From NCBI GenBank assembly GCA_046328035.1, contig JAXLXI010000004.1:124001-188000 (forward strand): a DNA stretch of 64,000 nucleotides, read 5' to 3'. A program made the translations under genes and the position numbers. This DNA comes from JBGASG01 sp046328035 (lineage in GTDB: Bacteria > Cyanobacteriota > Vampirovibrionia > Obscuribacterales > Obscuribacteraceae). Position 1 is the stretch's first letter. Each line of letters begins with the position of its first letter. Positions 35,328 through 44,628 of the stretch are shown one piece after another. The notes below the pieces were generated by a model. That model was given only the letters and a program-made list of their open reading frames with translations. It was not told the DNA's origin and did no database searches.

Positions 35328-36494
35328 TTACTTTGTCGCCAGTGTTCTGGTGCGGATTTTGGAAAGCGCGGTGTCCAGATCGTGAATCAGGTCTTCCGCG
35401 TCTTCGATGCCGACCGACAATCGCACGAGCGTATCGGTGATGCCACGCGCTTCCCGCTCTTCCTTGGGAATGCTGGCATGCGTCATGGTCGCCGGATGAC
35501 CGATCAAAGACTCGACGCCGCCGAGGCTCTCAGCCAGGGCAAACAGCTTGGTGTGATTGAGCAACGCTTTGGCGTCTTCGATAGTGCCCTTCACCATCAG
35601 CGATACCATGCCGCCGAATCCTTCCATCTGCGACTTGGCCAGTTCATGCTGCGGGTGCGAGGGCAACCCCGGATAAATGACTTTCTCCACTGAGGGATGT
35701 TTGTCGAGGAACTGGGCTACGGCAAGCGCATTTTTCTCGTGTTGCTGCATGCGAATCGCCAGTGTCTTCAGACCACGCAGAACCAGCCAGGCATCAAACG
35801 GTCCGGGCACGGCGCCGACAGCGTTCTGGTGGAACTTGAGAGTTTCGTACAGGTCTTCGTTGCTGGTGATGATGGCACCACCGACTACATCGCTGTGCCC
35901 GCCCAGATATTTGGTCGTGCTGTGCACTACGACGTCGACACCCATATCCAGCGGTTTCTGGAAATATGAGCTGGCGAAGGTGTTATCGACAACGCTGATC
36001 AGTTTCTTGGCTTTCGCCAGTTTCACAAACGCTTTTATGTCGGCCAGGCGCAACATCGGGTTGGTCGGCGTTTCCAGCCAGATCATCTTGGTGTTGGGCT
36101 TGCAGGCTTTCTCGGCGTTCGCCACATCCCGCGAATCTATGAACGTGAACTCGACGCCGTAACGCTTGAAGACCTTGTCGAAGATTCGATAGGTGCCGCC
36201 ATACACGTCATCGCCGACCACCACATGGTCGCCTTGCGAAAGCAGGTTCATCACTGTGTTGGTAGCAGCCAGACCGGAGGCGAATGCCAATCCGAACTTG
36301 CCGTTCTCCAGCGAAGCCAGACAAGATTCCAGAGCGCTGCGGGTCGGGTTTTGCGTACGGGCATACTCGAAACCCTTGTGCTTGCCCAGCTCGTCCTGCA
36401 CGTAAGTGGACGTCTGGTAGATGGGCGTGATGATCGCTCCGGTGGCAGGATCGGCATCCTGTCCAACGTGAATGGCTTTGGTTGAGAATTTCAC
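35328..36494 (-). CDS. Cystathionine gamma-synthase / gamma-lyase (PLP enzyme)
   Basis: A 388-residue member of the Cys/Met-metabolism PLP family. YARTQNPTR near residue 44 and the PLP-lysine segment SSTTKYLGGHSDVVGG are both intact, and GGVESLIGHPATMTHASIP is the typical C-terminal motif. The family joins O-acyl-homoserine with cysteine (MetB) or splits cystathionine to cysteine (gamma-lyase), and sequence alone does not separate these. The neighbour upstream is cystathionine beta-synthase on the same strand, 39 bases away, so the reverse transsulfuration direction (homocysteine to cysteine) is more likely and the enzyme would be a gamma-lyase. Confidence 0.93.
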   Translation of the reverse strand: MKFSTKAIHVGQDADPATGAIITPIYQTSTYVQDELGKHKGFEYARTQNPTRSALESCLASLENGKFGLAFASGLAATNTVMNLLSQGDHVVVGDDVYGGTYRIFDKVFKRYGVEFTFIDSRDVANAEKACKPNTKMIWLETPTNPMLRLADIKAFVKLAKAKKLISVVDNTFASSYFQKPLDMGVDVVVHSTTKYLGGHSDVVGGAIITSNEDLYETLKFHQNAVGAVPGPFDAWLVLRGLKTLAIRMQQHEKNALAVAQFLDKHPSVEKVIYPGLPSHPQHELAKSQMEGFGGMVSLMVKGTIEDAKALLNHTKLFALAESLGGVESLIGHPATMTHASIPKEEREARGITDTLVRLSVGIEDAEDLIHDLDTALSKIRTRTLATK

Positions 36495-36533
36495 TTGCTT
36501 ACCTTTTTGAATACTGCGGGGTGTAACTGGCGG

Positions 36534-37964
36534 CTACCGCTTAACCGCCATAGGCGTGCTCGACTCAGCGGACGAGCCGCTGCCCGAGCTGTTGCGGGTG
36601 GAGATAAACTCACGCAGGTGAGCCATCATGTCAAATTTGGTGAGAACGCCGACGGCGCGGTTTTCATCGGTTACCACCACCAGCGGTGTGCCGAGGCGGA
36701 ACGCTTTGTAGACCTGCTCGATTTCCGTGTTCTTCTCGTATTGCGGGAAGGGTCTGCCCATCACGGAATTGATCGGTACGGTGGAAGGGTCTTTGCGCTC
36801 GTAAACCACTTGCATCGTGATCACGTCGTTGAGCGAGCCGACACTCTGCCCGCCTTCCGCTACCACCGGCAACTGGTCGATTTGATATTCCTGCATGAGT
36901 TCGATGCCGCGCTGCACGGGATCGCCCGGTTTGACCGTGACCATGGTGGGAATTTTGCTGCGCTTGGCTTTGCGATCGATCAAATCGCTGACATAGAAAC
37001 TCGACTCGGACGAAGGTATGAAACCATTGGCGCGCATCCATTCGTCGGAGAACATCTTGCTCAGGTAGCCGCGCCCGCCGTCGGGCAAAAGGACGACCAT
37101 AACGTCTTTGTCGCTCAATTGCTGGGCGACACCGAGCGCTGCGTGCATGGCGGTGCCCGAGGAGCCTCCGACCAGAATGCCTTCTTCACGAGCCAGACGG
37201 CGTGCCATCACAAAGGAATCTTTGTCGCCGACCCGAATGATCTCGTCGATCAGCTTCAAGTCCACGTTGCGCGGAATGAAGTCTTCGCCGATGCCTTCCA
37301 CCTTGTAGGCGCCCGGCATGTCGCCGGAGTAGATCGAACCTTCAGGGTCGACGCCGATAACTTTGATTTTCGGATTTTTTTCTTTGAGGAAACGCCCGAT
37401 ACCGCAGATGGTGCCGCCGGTACCGACACCGGCCACAAAGTGGGTGATCTTGCCTTCGGTGGCTTCCCAGATCTCAGGACCGGTGCTGCCAATATGAGCT
37501 TGCGGATTGTTGGGATTGGCAAACTGATTGGGCTGGAAGGCACCGGGAATTTCGTTGGTCAGTTTGTTGGCTACCGAGTAATAGCTTTCCGGCGAGGCGG
37601 CAGTGACGCTGGTCGGCACAATCACCACTTCAGCGCCGTAGGCCTTCAATAGATTGATCTTCTCTTGTGCGACTTTGTCGGGCACAACCAGAATGCAGCG
37701 ATAGCCTTTAACAGCGGCAATCTGCGCCAGTCCGGTACCGGTGTTGCCGGAGGTCGGCTCGATAATCGTGCCGCCTGGCTTCAACAAACCTTCGCGCTCG
37801 GCCGCCTCAATCATTTTTAAAGCGGGTCTGTCTTTGACAGATCCGCCCGGATTGAATGCCTCGACTTTCGCCAGCACGAGCGGCTTGAGCCCGGCTGCCA
37901 ATTTGTTGATCTTGACTAGGGGCGTGTGTCCGACGGTCTCCAAAATGGAATTGGAATACTTCAC
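36534..37964 (-). CDS. cbs: Cystathionine beta-synthase with C-terminal CBS domain pair
   Basis: A 476-residue enzyme. The PLP domain has NPGGSVKDR with the PLP lysine, TSGNTGTGLA and GVGTGGTICGIG. A pair of CBS (Bateman) domains fills the last 140 residues (MVTVKPGDPVQRGIELMQEY and AVGVLTKFDMMAHL), which marks the beta-synthase rather than plain cysteine synthase. It condenses serine with homocysteine. I chose GTG at 37964 (VKYSNSILETVGHTPL) because GGAGG precedes it by about ten bases; the frame extends to 38027. It leads the two-gene transsulfuration operon and is divergent from the mutase gene. Confidence 0.9.
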   Translation of the reverse strand: MKYSNSILETVGHTPLVKINKLAAGLKPLVLAKVEAFNPGGSVKDRPALKMIEAAEREGLLKPGGTIIEPTSGNTGTGLAQIAAVKGYRCILVVPDKVAQEKINLLKAYGAEVVIVPTSVTAASPESYYSVANKLTNEIPGAFQPNQFANPNNPQAHIGSTGPEIWEATEGKITHFVAGVGTGGTICGIGRFLKEKNPKIKVIGVDPEGSIYSGDMPGAYKVEGIGEDFIPRNVDLKLIDEIIRVGDKDSFVMARRLAREEGILVGGSSGTAMHAALGVAQQLSDKDVMVVLLPDGGRGYLSKMFSDEWMRANGFIPSSESSFYVSDLIDRKAKRSKIPTMVTVKPGDPVQRGIELMQEYQIDQLPVVAEGGQSVGSLNDVITMQVVYERKDPSTVPINSVMGRPFPQYEKNTEIEQVYKAFRLGTPLVVVTDENRAVGVLTKFDMMAHLREFISTRNSSGSGSSAESSTPMAVKR

Positions 37965-38122
37965 CGCTGTTGGGCCTCCATTACAATAGTCCCGGATTAC
38001 GCTCTGAGAGATATCCTCGAAATGCAAATTATATCGATGTTTTGGGCATTTCCCCGATAATATGCAGTAAATGAGCGCCGCATGAAACGCGCATCAGGTG
38101 GTTTCCACGGGGTTTTATAACC

Positions 38123-39682
38123 ATGGCCGATGAAAAGTACATCTTCAAGCCTCAAGACCTGGCGAGCTTCTCGCCGGCCGCGGCGCTTGGACAGCCCGGA
38201 CAGTTCCCCTACACGCGCGGCGTGCACGCGGATATGTACCGCTCCAAACACTGGACGATGCGCCAGTATGCCGGGTTTGGTTCTGCTGAAGAAACCAACG
38301 AACGCTTTCGCTATCTCTTGGCAAACGGACAGACCGGATTGTCCGTCGCCTTCGATCTGCCTACACAGATGGGCTACGACAGTGACGACCCGATGTGCAA
38401 CGGCGAAGTAGGCAAGACCGGCGTCGCCATCGACAGCCTGGAAGATATGGAACGCCTCTTCCAGGACATCGATCTCTCACGCGTCTCGACCTCGATGACC
38501 ATCAACGCCACCAGCAGCATTTTGCTCACCATGTACCGAGCAGTCGGGATGAAACAGGGAGTGCCGGCCAACAAACTGCGCGGGACAATACAAAACGACA
38601 TCCTCAAAGAATACGAGGCGCGCAACACCTACATCTTCCCGCCGGCACAGTCCATGCGTTTGATCACCAACATCTTCGCTTACTGCGCAGAAGAAATGCC
38701 GCTCTGGAACACCATCTCCATCAGCGGCTACCATATTCGAGAAGCGGGAGCGACTGCCGTTCAAGAGTTGGCATTCACATTCGCCAACGCCTGCGCCTAC
38801 GTGAAAGCGGCAATTGAGAGCGGCCTGGACGTAGATACTTTTGCGCCCCAGCTGTCATTCTTCTTCGTTGCTCAAATGGATCTCTTCGAAGAAGTGGCGA
38901 AATTCCGTGCCGCTCGCCGCATCTGGGCGCACATAATGAAGGATCGCTTCGGCGCCAAGAACCCGAAATCGATGATGCTGCGGTATCACGTGCAGACCGC
39001 CGGCTCCAGCCTCACACAGCAGCAGCCCGACAACAACATCATCCGCACAGCCATCGAAGCGATGGCGGCCGTGCTGGGCGGCGCACAATCGCTGCACACC
39101 AACTCGAAGGACGAAGCGCTCGCCCTGCCGACACCGGCATCGGCTCTGACGGCGCTGCGCACACAACAAATCATCGCCCAGGAAACTGGTGTCACCAACG
39201 TTGTCGATCCATTCGGCGGATCTTATTTCATCGAAGAACTGACAAATCAGGTGGAAAAGGAAGTCTACGATTACTTAGAGCGCATCGACAAGATGGGCGG
39301 CGCCATCGCCGCCATCGAAGCCGGCTACATTCAAAAAGAGATTCAGGAATCAGCGTTCAACTATCACACCAGCGTTGAAGGCAAACATCGCGTGGTGGTC
39401 GGCGTCAATGAATTCATAGATCAGGCGCCGGAAGCAATTCCAATTCAGCGCGTCGACCCGGCAATTGAGAAAAAGCAGAAAGAGAAACTGGCGAAGCTCA
39501 AAGCATCTCGCGACAACAAGCTGGTCACCGACAAGTTGGCGAAACTGGAAGAAGCCGCCAAAAGCGATGTGAACCTGATTCCTCTGATTGCCGACGCGGT
39601 CGAGTCTTATGCCACCGTCGGCGAGATCAGCAACACCATGCGCCGGGCTTTTGGAAAGTTTCGTCCCCCGCAAACGCTCTAA
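38123..39682 (+). CDS. Methylmalonyl-CoA mutase, catalytic (alpha) chain without cobalamin domain
   Basis: A 519-residue mutase barrel: YTRGVHADMYRSKHWTMRQY, GLSVAFDLPTQMGYDSDD, ISGYHIREAGATAVQELAFT, RYHVQTAGSSLTQQQPDNN, and NVVDPFGGSYFIEELT. It ends at VGEISNTMRRAFGKFRP, where one-chain mutases continue into a B12-binding domain. A separate cobalamin subunit is therefore needed, and none is present in the window. It rearranges (R)-methylmalonyl-CoA to succinyl-CoA, or related acyl-CoAs such as isobutyryl-CoA in split enzymes; substrate choice cannot be fixed by eye. It is divergent from the transsulfuration operon across 158 bases. Confidence 0.92.
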   Translation: MADEKYIFKPQDLASFSPAAALGQPGQFPYTRGVHADMYRSKHWTMRQYAGFGSAEETNERFRYLLANGQTGLSVAFDLPTQMGYDSDDPMCNGEVGKTGVAIDSLEDMERLFQDIDLSRVSTSMTINATSSILLTMYRAVGMKQGVPANKLRGTIQNDILKEYEARNTYIFPPAQSMRLITNIFAYCAEEMPLWNTISISGYHIREAGATAVQELAFTFANACAYVKAAIESGLDVDTFAPQLSFFFVAQMDLFEEVAKFRAARRIWAHIMKDRFGAKNPKSMMLRYHVQTAGSSLTQQQPDNNIIRTAIEAMAAVLGGAQSLHTNSKDEALALPTPASALTALRTQQIIAQETGVTNVVDPFGGSYFIEELTNQVEKEVYDYLERIDKMGGAIAAIEAGYIQKEIQESAFNYHTSVEGKHRVVVGVNEFIDQAPEAIPIQRVDPAIEKKQKEKLAKLKASRDNKLVTDKLAKLEEAAKSDVNLIPLIADAVESYATVGEISNTMRRAFGKFRPPQTL

Positions 39683-39776
39683 AGCGTGACGCGCCGAGTC
39701 TCACTTCTTCATCGTCACTTCAGGAAGTGGCGGGGTGCTGTTTCCTCCCTTCTGCAAATCAACAGAAGTGTTGAAA

Positions 39777-41375
39777 TCAAGAGGCGTCGGCGTCATCGCT
39801 ATCCGCTGCAACCTTGTCCGAATCGGCTGCGTCGGCAAGGCGGGGGTCCAGCTCCATGGCGCGTTGCATGTCGGTGCGGGCCGCTTCTTCGTTTCCTAAC
39901 TTGGCGCTGGCCAGACCTCGCAAGTAATAAGCTTCGGCAAAGTCATGCTTCAAGTCGATCGCCTTTGAATAATCACTGACCGACTTTTCGAATTCGCCTT
40001 TGTCGGCGTGCACTGTGCCCAAATTGAAATGCACCTCCGGCGAATCGTGGTGCTGGTCCAGAGCCTCGCTTAAGCGGGCGATGGCGTCGTCGTGCCGGCC
40101 TTCCTGGACGAGCGCCGTGCTCAAGTTGCAGTAATGCATGACGTTGTCCGGATTGATTTCGATGGCGGTTTCGAAGTCTCTGATGGCTTCTTCGTAATTG
40201 CCTGACTGGTAGTGCAGGGCTCCGCGCTTGGCATAAGTGTCGTCAGATTCTTTGAGTGCCACCATTTTCTCGACATCTTGAATCGCCTGGTCCATTTTGC
40301 CCAGCTTGCGATAGACAGCGGCCCGCTGCGAATAAGCTTCTTCCAGGGTTCCATCCAGGCGGATTGCTTCGGTGAAGTGATCGATGGCACTTTCGTCTTC
40401 ACCCAGCATGGAGTACAGTGCGCCGCAGTGCACACGCGCTTCCGCCAGGCGCGGATTGAGGCGAATCACCTGCTCCAGGTCGTCGACTGCTTTCTGTGTT
40501 TCTCCAGTTTGAGCATAAGCGGCAGCGCGATTGACGAAAATCTTGAAGTTCGTCGGATCTAATTCTGCTGCACGATTTAAATCGTGGATGGCGCGCGGCA
40601 CTCTCCCGCTTCTAATCAGAGCGATAGCACGGTGCAGGAGCGCCGCCGGAAAGTCAGCCTTCAGCTTGACGGCTTGCTCGAAGTCTTCCAGCGCGGCATC
40701 ATGCTCACCCAGTTCGTCGCGCGCCACGCCGCGCACAAAATATGCTTCAGCGAAATTTGGATTGATGCGCAAGACCTGATTGCAATCAGCGATTGCTTCC
40801 TGGAACTTGCCCAGTTCGCTGTAGCAAAAGCCTCTGTGCCAGTAGGCATTGAGGTTGTCCGGCTGCGAAACAATCGCTTCATCGAGGTCGGCAATCGCGC
40901 GTCGATATTGACGCAGCGAACTGTAAGCCTGTCCGCGCATGAGCAGCGAATTGGCATCGCCGGGAGCCAGCTGCAATGCGATGTTGAAGTTGTCGATCGC
41001 CAGCTCGTGCTCACCCAGTTCGCCATACGCAAAGCCTCGGCCAAAGTAGGCTTCAACAAACTCCGGCGACAAGCGAATCGCCTCGTGATAATCGTTGATC
41101 GCCTCTTCGAAATGCTTGAGCTGCGCATGGCAAAGGGCGCGACGGTAATGCGCGTTGGCGCGCTCCGGCTGCAAGCGAATCACCTGGGTGAAGTCACCGA
41201 CCGCATCTTCATAAGCAGCATTGATGCTGTTGGCTAAACCACGCAAATAGTGAGCTTCTACTAATTCGGAATCCAGACCGATGGCCCGATTGAAGGCATG
41301 CAACGCTCTTTTCGGATCGCCACTTTCCAGATAGCCGATTCCTCGCTTAAGATGCTCGAGTGCCTTTAGATTCAT
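39777..41375 (-). CDS. TPR-repeat protein
   Basis: About 532 residues made almost wholly of TPRs, roughly fifteen, each with a clear 34-residue period (for example FVEAYFGRGFAYGELGEHEL and FAEAYFVRGVARDELGEHDA). There is no signal peptide, membrane segment or catalytic domain, so it is a cytoplasmic binding scaffold. The tail is acidic (DSDKVAADSDDADAS). I chose ATG at 41375 (MNLKALEHLKRG), where the first repeat begins. A TTG at 41426 gives 17 more residues. No operon partner; convergent with the mutase gene. Confidence 0.88.
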   Translation of the reverse strand: MNLKALEHLKRGIGYLESGDPKRALHAFNRAIGLDSELVEAHYLRGLANSINAAYEDAVGDFTQVIRLQPERANAHYRRALCHAQLKHFEEAINDYHEAIRLSPEFVEAYFGRGFAYGELGEHELAIDNFNIALQLAPGDANSLLMRGQAYSSLRQYRRAIADLDEAIVSQPDNLNAYWHRGFCYSELGKFQEAIADCNQVLRINPNFAEAYFVRGVARDELGEHDAALEDFEQAVKLKADFPAALLHRAIALIRSGRVPRAIHDLNRAAELDPTNFKIFVNRAAAYAQTGETQKAVDDLEQVIRLNPRLAEARVHCGALYSMLGEDESAIDHFTEAIRLDGTLEEAYSQRAAVYRKLGKMDQAIQDVEKMVALKESDDTYAKRGALHYQSGNYEEAIRDFETAIEINPDNVMHYCNLSTALVQEGRHDDAIARLSEALDQHHDSPEVHFNLGTVHADKGEFEKSVSDYSKAIDLKHDFAEAYYLRGLASAKLGNEEAARTDMQRAMELDPRLADAADSDKVAADSDDADAS

Positions 41376-41510
41376 GTTACTCAGTTTGCTCTGCTCGGAT
41401 GCCGGTAGTGAACTATAGAGGCTCAATCCAGCGATTGTTATTTGATACTAATAATGTTCGTAAATTCGTGATCAGTTGACGTCCTGATAACGTGTGGTTG
41501 AATCATAGGG

Positions 41511-42446
41511 ATGCACAAATCAAGAGTCTCAATCGTCATCGTCAACTGGAAGACGCCGGAGCTGCTCGCCAGCTGTCTGGACTCTGTCTTTGCCGACAGC
41601 AACAGTTCCACGTTCGACGTCTGGGTGGTGGACAACGCCTCCGGCGACAATAGTCTGCAGATTCTTGCTGAACGGTTTCCGACGGTCAACGTCATCGCCA
41701 ATCAGGAGAATGTTGGCTTTGCTCGCGCCTGCAATCAGGCTTTCACTCGCGTGCGTGGCACGCATATTTTGCTCCTCAACCCTGACACGCTGGTCGTGGG
41801 TGACGCAGTGAGCGCCATGCAGGAGTATCTTGACACACATCCGAGCTGCGGCGCCGTCGGTCCGAAGGTGCTCAACATGGATGGAACTCTGCAGTTGGCT
41901 TGCCGGAGATCGTTTCCGTCGCCAACGGCGGCTTTCTTCCGCCTTACCTATTTGAGCCGCCTATTCCCGAATAATCCCACGTTCGCTCGCTACAACCTCA
42001 CCTATGCCGACCCCGATGCCGAGCTGGAAGTCGATGCATTGTCCGGTGCCTGCATGATGGTGCGGCGCCGCGTTATCGAACAGGTCGGCTTGCTCGACGA
42101 AGCTATTTTCATGTTCGGCGAAGACATCGACTGGTGCTGGCGCTTCAAGCAAGCCGGCTGGACAGTCAATTATTTGCCGCAGGCGGTAGTTTTCCACTAT
42201 CACGGAGCTTCATCGCGTCTGCGTCCCGTCGGTGCCACCATCAACCTGCACAAGGGAATGGATGTGTTCTATCGCAAGCATCTGGCGCCCAACTATCCGG
42301 CCCCATTCAACTGGCTGGTCTATGCCGCCATCTGGTCGCGGGCCGGGCTCTTCGTGGCGCTTTCGACCATGAAGGGCGTGCGGCGCGCACCCGAGGCTGT
42401 CGCCATTGATTCACTCGTCGCCGCAGGTGAACGCACCGCGCGATGA
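41511..42446 (+). CDS. Family 2 glycosyltransferase (rhamnosyltransferase-like)
   Basis: A 311-residue GT-A enzyme: VSIVIVNWKTPELLASCLDS start, the nucleotide-binding strand VDNASGDN, the LLLNPDTLV acidic motif in the place of DxD, and GEDIDWCWRFKQAGW with the probable catalytic base. No membrane helix is obvious. Relatives add rhamnose or other sugars to cell-surface glycans. It overlaps the next gene as ATGA, so the two are coupled and probably act in the same glycan pathway. Confidence 0.9.
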   Translation: MHKSRVSIVIVNWKTPELLASCLDSVFADSNSSTFDVWVVDNASGDNSLQILAERFPTVNVIANQENVGFARACNQAFTRVRGTHILLLNPDTLVVGDAVSAMQEYLDTHPSCGAVGPKVLNMDGTLQLACRRSFPSPTAAFFRLTYLSRLFPNNPTFARYNLTYADPDAELEVDALSGACMMVRRRVIEQVGLLDEAIFMFGEDIDWCWRFKQAGWTVNYLPQAVVFHYHGASSRLRPVGATINLHKGMDVFYRKHLAPNYPAPFNWLVYAAIWSRAGLFVALSTMKGVRRAPEAVAIDSLVAAGERTAR

Positions 42447-43426
42447 TTCTGATCACAGGTGCGAACGGACTGATTGGACGAGCGCTGACCGCGCTTTACC
42501 TGAAATCAGGTCAGTCGCTGCGTTTGCACGTGCGCAGCCGCGACGCTCTGATTTCCGTATTTCCGGACATCGACAAACATCCTAATGTGGATATTGTCGA
42601 GCAAGAACTCGGTGCCGCCAAGTTTGACGACATGCGCAAGCTGGTCACCGGATGTGACACCATTGTCCACACCGCCGCGCTTGTGCACAACGCGCAATCG
42701 AGTGCCGACAGCTACCGCATCTTAAATCTGGAAGCAACCCAGCTGCTCGCACTGGCTGCCCGCGAGCTGAGCGTCGGCACGTTTGTTTTTCTCTCCACAA
42801 TTGCGGTTTATGGGCCCGGTCCGTACGAGAATATCGGTGAAGACGCGGTGCCCAATCCCGACACGCCGTATGCCATGACCAAGTTGTCCTGCGAAAACGC
42901 GTTGCGTCAGTTGCCGCCCGCTCAGCGCACAGTCATCTTCCGCTGTTCACTGGTATTTGGGGAAGGTGATCGCGGCAACATGCTCTCTTTAATCCGCCAG
43001 ATCTCGCGTAAAAGGTTCGTGCACCCGGGCGCATCGCGAGCGCGCAAGAGCTTGATTTACGCAGGCGACGTCGCCGATGCCATCGCTCACAGCATAGACA
43101 AGGTCGAGCCGGGCGTACACACCTTCAATCTGGCCAACGAGCACGCACCGGATGTGCGCACGCTCGCCGAAATGATTCGCGAAGCCGTGGGCACGGAGCG
43201 TCCGATTCCTACAATACCGCCGGCGGTGCTGACTGCCAGTGGTTTCGTCATGGAAAAGGTGCTCGGGCACAGGGCACCCTTGACGCGAGAGAAACTGCGC
43301 AAGCTGGTGACATCCAATTCCTGCTCGGTCGGGCGGTTGCGCGAAACCGGCTTTGTGGCGCGCACGCCGCTGCGTTCGGCGCTGCACGCCGAGGTAGTCT
43401 GGGCGCGGGCGAACGGCTTGCTCTAA
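42443..43426 (+). CDS. NAD-dependent epimerase/dehydratase (extended SDR)
   Basis: A 327-residue extended short-chain dehydrogenase. The NAD-binding motif is LITGANGLIGRAL (GxxGxxG) at the N-terminus. The catalytic Ser is in FLSTIAVYG, and the Tyr/Lys pair is in PYAMTKLSCE. Members convert nucleotide sugars or related substrates; which one is not decided by these motifs. The start overlaps the glycosyltransferase stop by four bases. The two form a small surface-glycan operon. Confidence 0.9.
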   Translation: MILITGANGLIGRALTALYLKSGQSLRLHVRSRDALISVFPDIDKHPNVDIVEQELGAAKFDDMRKLVTGCDTIVHTAALVHNAQSSADSYRILNLEATQLLALAARELSVGTFVFLSTIAVYGPGPYENIGEDAVPNPDTPYAMTKLSCENALRQLPPAQRTVIFRCSLVFGEGDRGNMLSLIRQISRKRFVHPGASRARKSLIYAGDVADAIAHSIDKVEPGVHTFNLANEHAPDVRTLAEMIREAVGTERPIPTIPPAVLTASGFVMEKVLGHRAPLTREKLRKLVTSNSCSVGRLRETGFVARTPLRSALHAEVVWARANGLL

Positions 43427-43446
43427 GAGTTCCGGAACTCTGAAGT

Positions 43447-44247
43447 TTAGGGGCTTGCCTTCTTGGACAGGGGCAAGATTTTCGCCAGCTCGATGACGAA
43501 GCCGGTGCGTCCGTTCTCTTTGTAATTGGGAATCTGGAAGCCGGCATACAAAGTGTAGTCGCGCGGGAACGCGTAGGAAAAGCCTGGAATGAAGAGTCCC
43601 AGCGAATGGCGTCCGGAAAACCAGTCGAGTTGCAGGTCCATATTTTTGGTCAGGTCGTGCTCGAAACCGCCGATGAAGCAGACGACATCACGGCCAAATA
43701 TTTGGCGCGTACCGGCAGAAACACCAGCAGTTACCCGCGAGCGCAGTTTCGGCAAGCGTCCGCTGACGTGTGCGTATGTCCACGATCCGCAACTTTGATC
43801 GCCCTGCAACTGAATGGGCAACAGCTCGCCGACCGTAATCTTGTAATCGCGCGCGGGAAATCTTTTCTTGAAAATCGGAATGCAGGACTTGGCGCCCACG
43901 CCCATAGACAGGTTGTGGGTGCTGGGCGCTGTGATGTTGAGCATTGTCAGGTCCAGTTCCGTATTGGCGCCGATGCCAACTGCCTGATACTGCGTACCGG
44001 CATAGAACTCTCCGGGCGGATAGGGACGGAACTGTCCTTCGTTCTGGACAAACAGTTTGCCCTTGTCGGTGACGGTGGCGCTGGGGACATTGAAGATAGT
44101 CTGTTGCGCTGCCGCGCGCCGTGGTGCGACAAGCGCCAGAGCGCACAGTGCCAAAATCGAAACCACCAGTCGTTGCGGCGTAAAAGATCCGCTAAAACCG
44201 AAGACGCCCCGGTGGGCCGATTTACTAGTAACTAGGCTGCCTTGCAC
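43447..44247 (-). CDS. Putative outer-membrane or exported beta-rich protein
   Basis: A 266-residue protein with a signal peptide (about 1-47: basic start, RLVVSILALCALALVAP, likely cut after RAAA). The mature part has alternating strands and an aromatic-rich end (DYTLYAGFQIPNYKENGRTG), consistent with a small beta barrel. TNMDLQLDW-like strands and the repeated aromatic residues support this. No family recognised. It is convergent with the epimerase gene and followed upstream by a 380-base gap. Confidence 0.7.
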   Translation of the reverse strand: MQGSLVTSKSAHRGVFGFSGSFTPQRLVVSILALCALALVAPRRAAAQQTIFNVPSATVTDKGKLFVQNEGQFRPYPPGEFYAGTQYQAVGIGANTELDLTMLNITAPSTHNLSMGVGAKSCIPIFKKRFPARDYKITVGELLPIQLQGDQSCGSWTYAHVSGRLPKLRSRVTAGVSAGTRQIFGRDVVCFIGGFEHDLTKNMDLQLDWFSGRHSLGLFIPGFSYAFPRDYTLYAGFQIPNYKENGRTGFVIELAKILPLSKKASP

Positions 44248-44628
44248 CCAAAAATCATAGATCGACGAGGATCAAAAAAGCGTAAAACCTGCGCGCCAAT
44301 CCAAACTGCGGCACCCCAAATTGTTGCCGCCGCGGCGAACCTCCGACATCCGTCCAATCCAACCTTATCCGACACTCCCTATATAAAGGATTGCCTATCG
44401 TCGAAATTTACCCCTTGAGTACTTGGGGATTTCTTGATAGGCTCAGCGAGTAAGTCCTAGGGGTTAACCAGTAGTGCCGGGTTTGCTTTGACAAGCCGGT
44501 GCCTCACGTATTGGCGCATTCGGGGCTTCGGTGTTGTAACAAAATTGAAAAGATTAAAATCAAGGGTTTTTCTCGATTTGAGTCGGGTTTAATATTAAAG
44601 ACTTGCGTTTGGTACGAGGTGAAGGTTC
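44248..44628. other. Divergent intergenic region
   Basis: About 381 bases with no gene that I can support. It holds the promoters of the exported protein (minus) and of the response regulator (plus). The last 100 bases are AT-rich (TTTAATATTAAAG near 44588). I see no strong repeat or terminator in it. Confidence 0.5.

Noticed and set aside
36495..37652. 385-codon plus-strand frame opposite the cystathionine beta-synthase gene
   Set aside because: The opposite strand encodes all PLP-enzyme motifs; this frame is a by-product.
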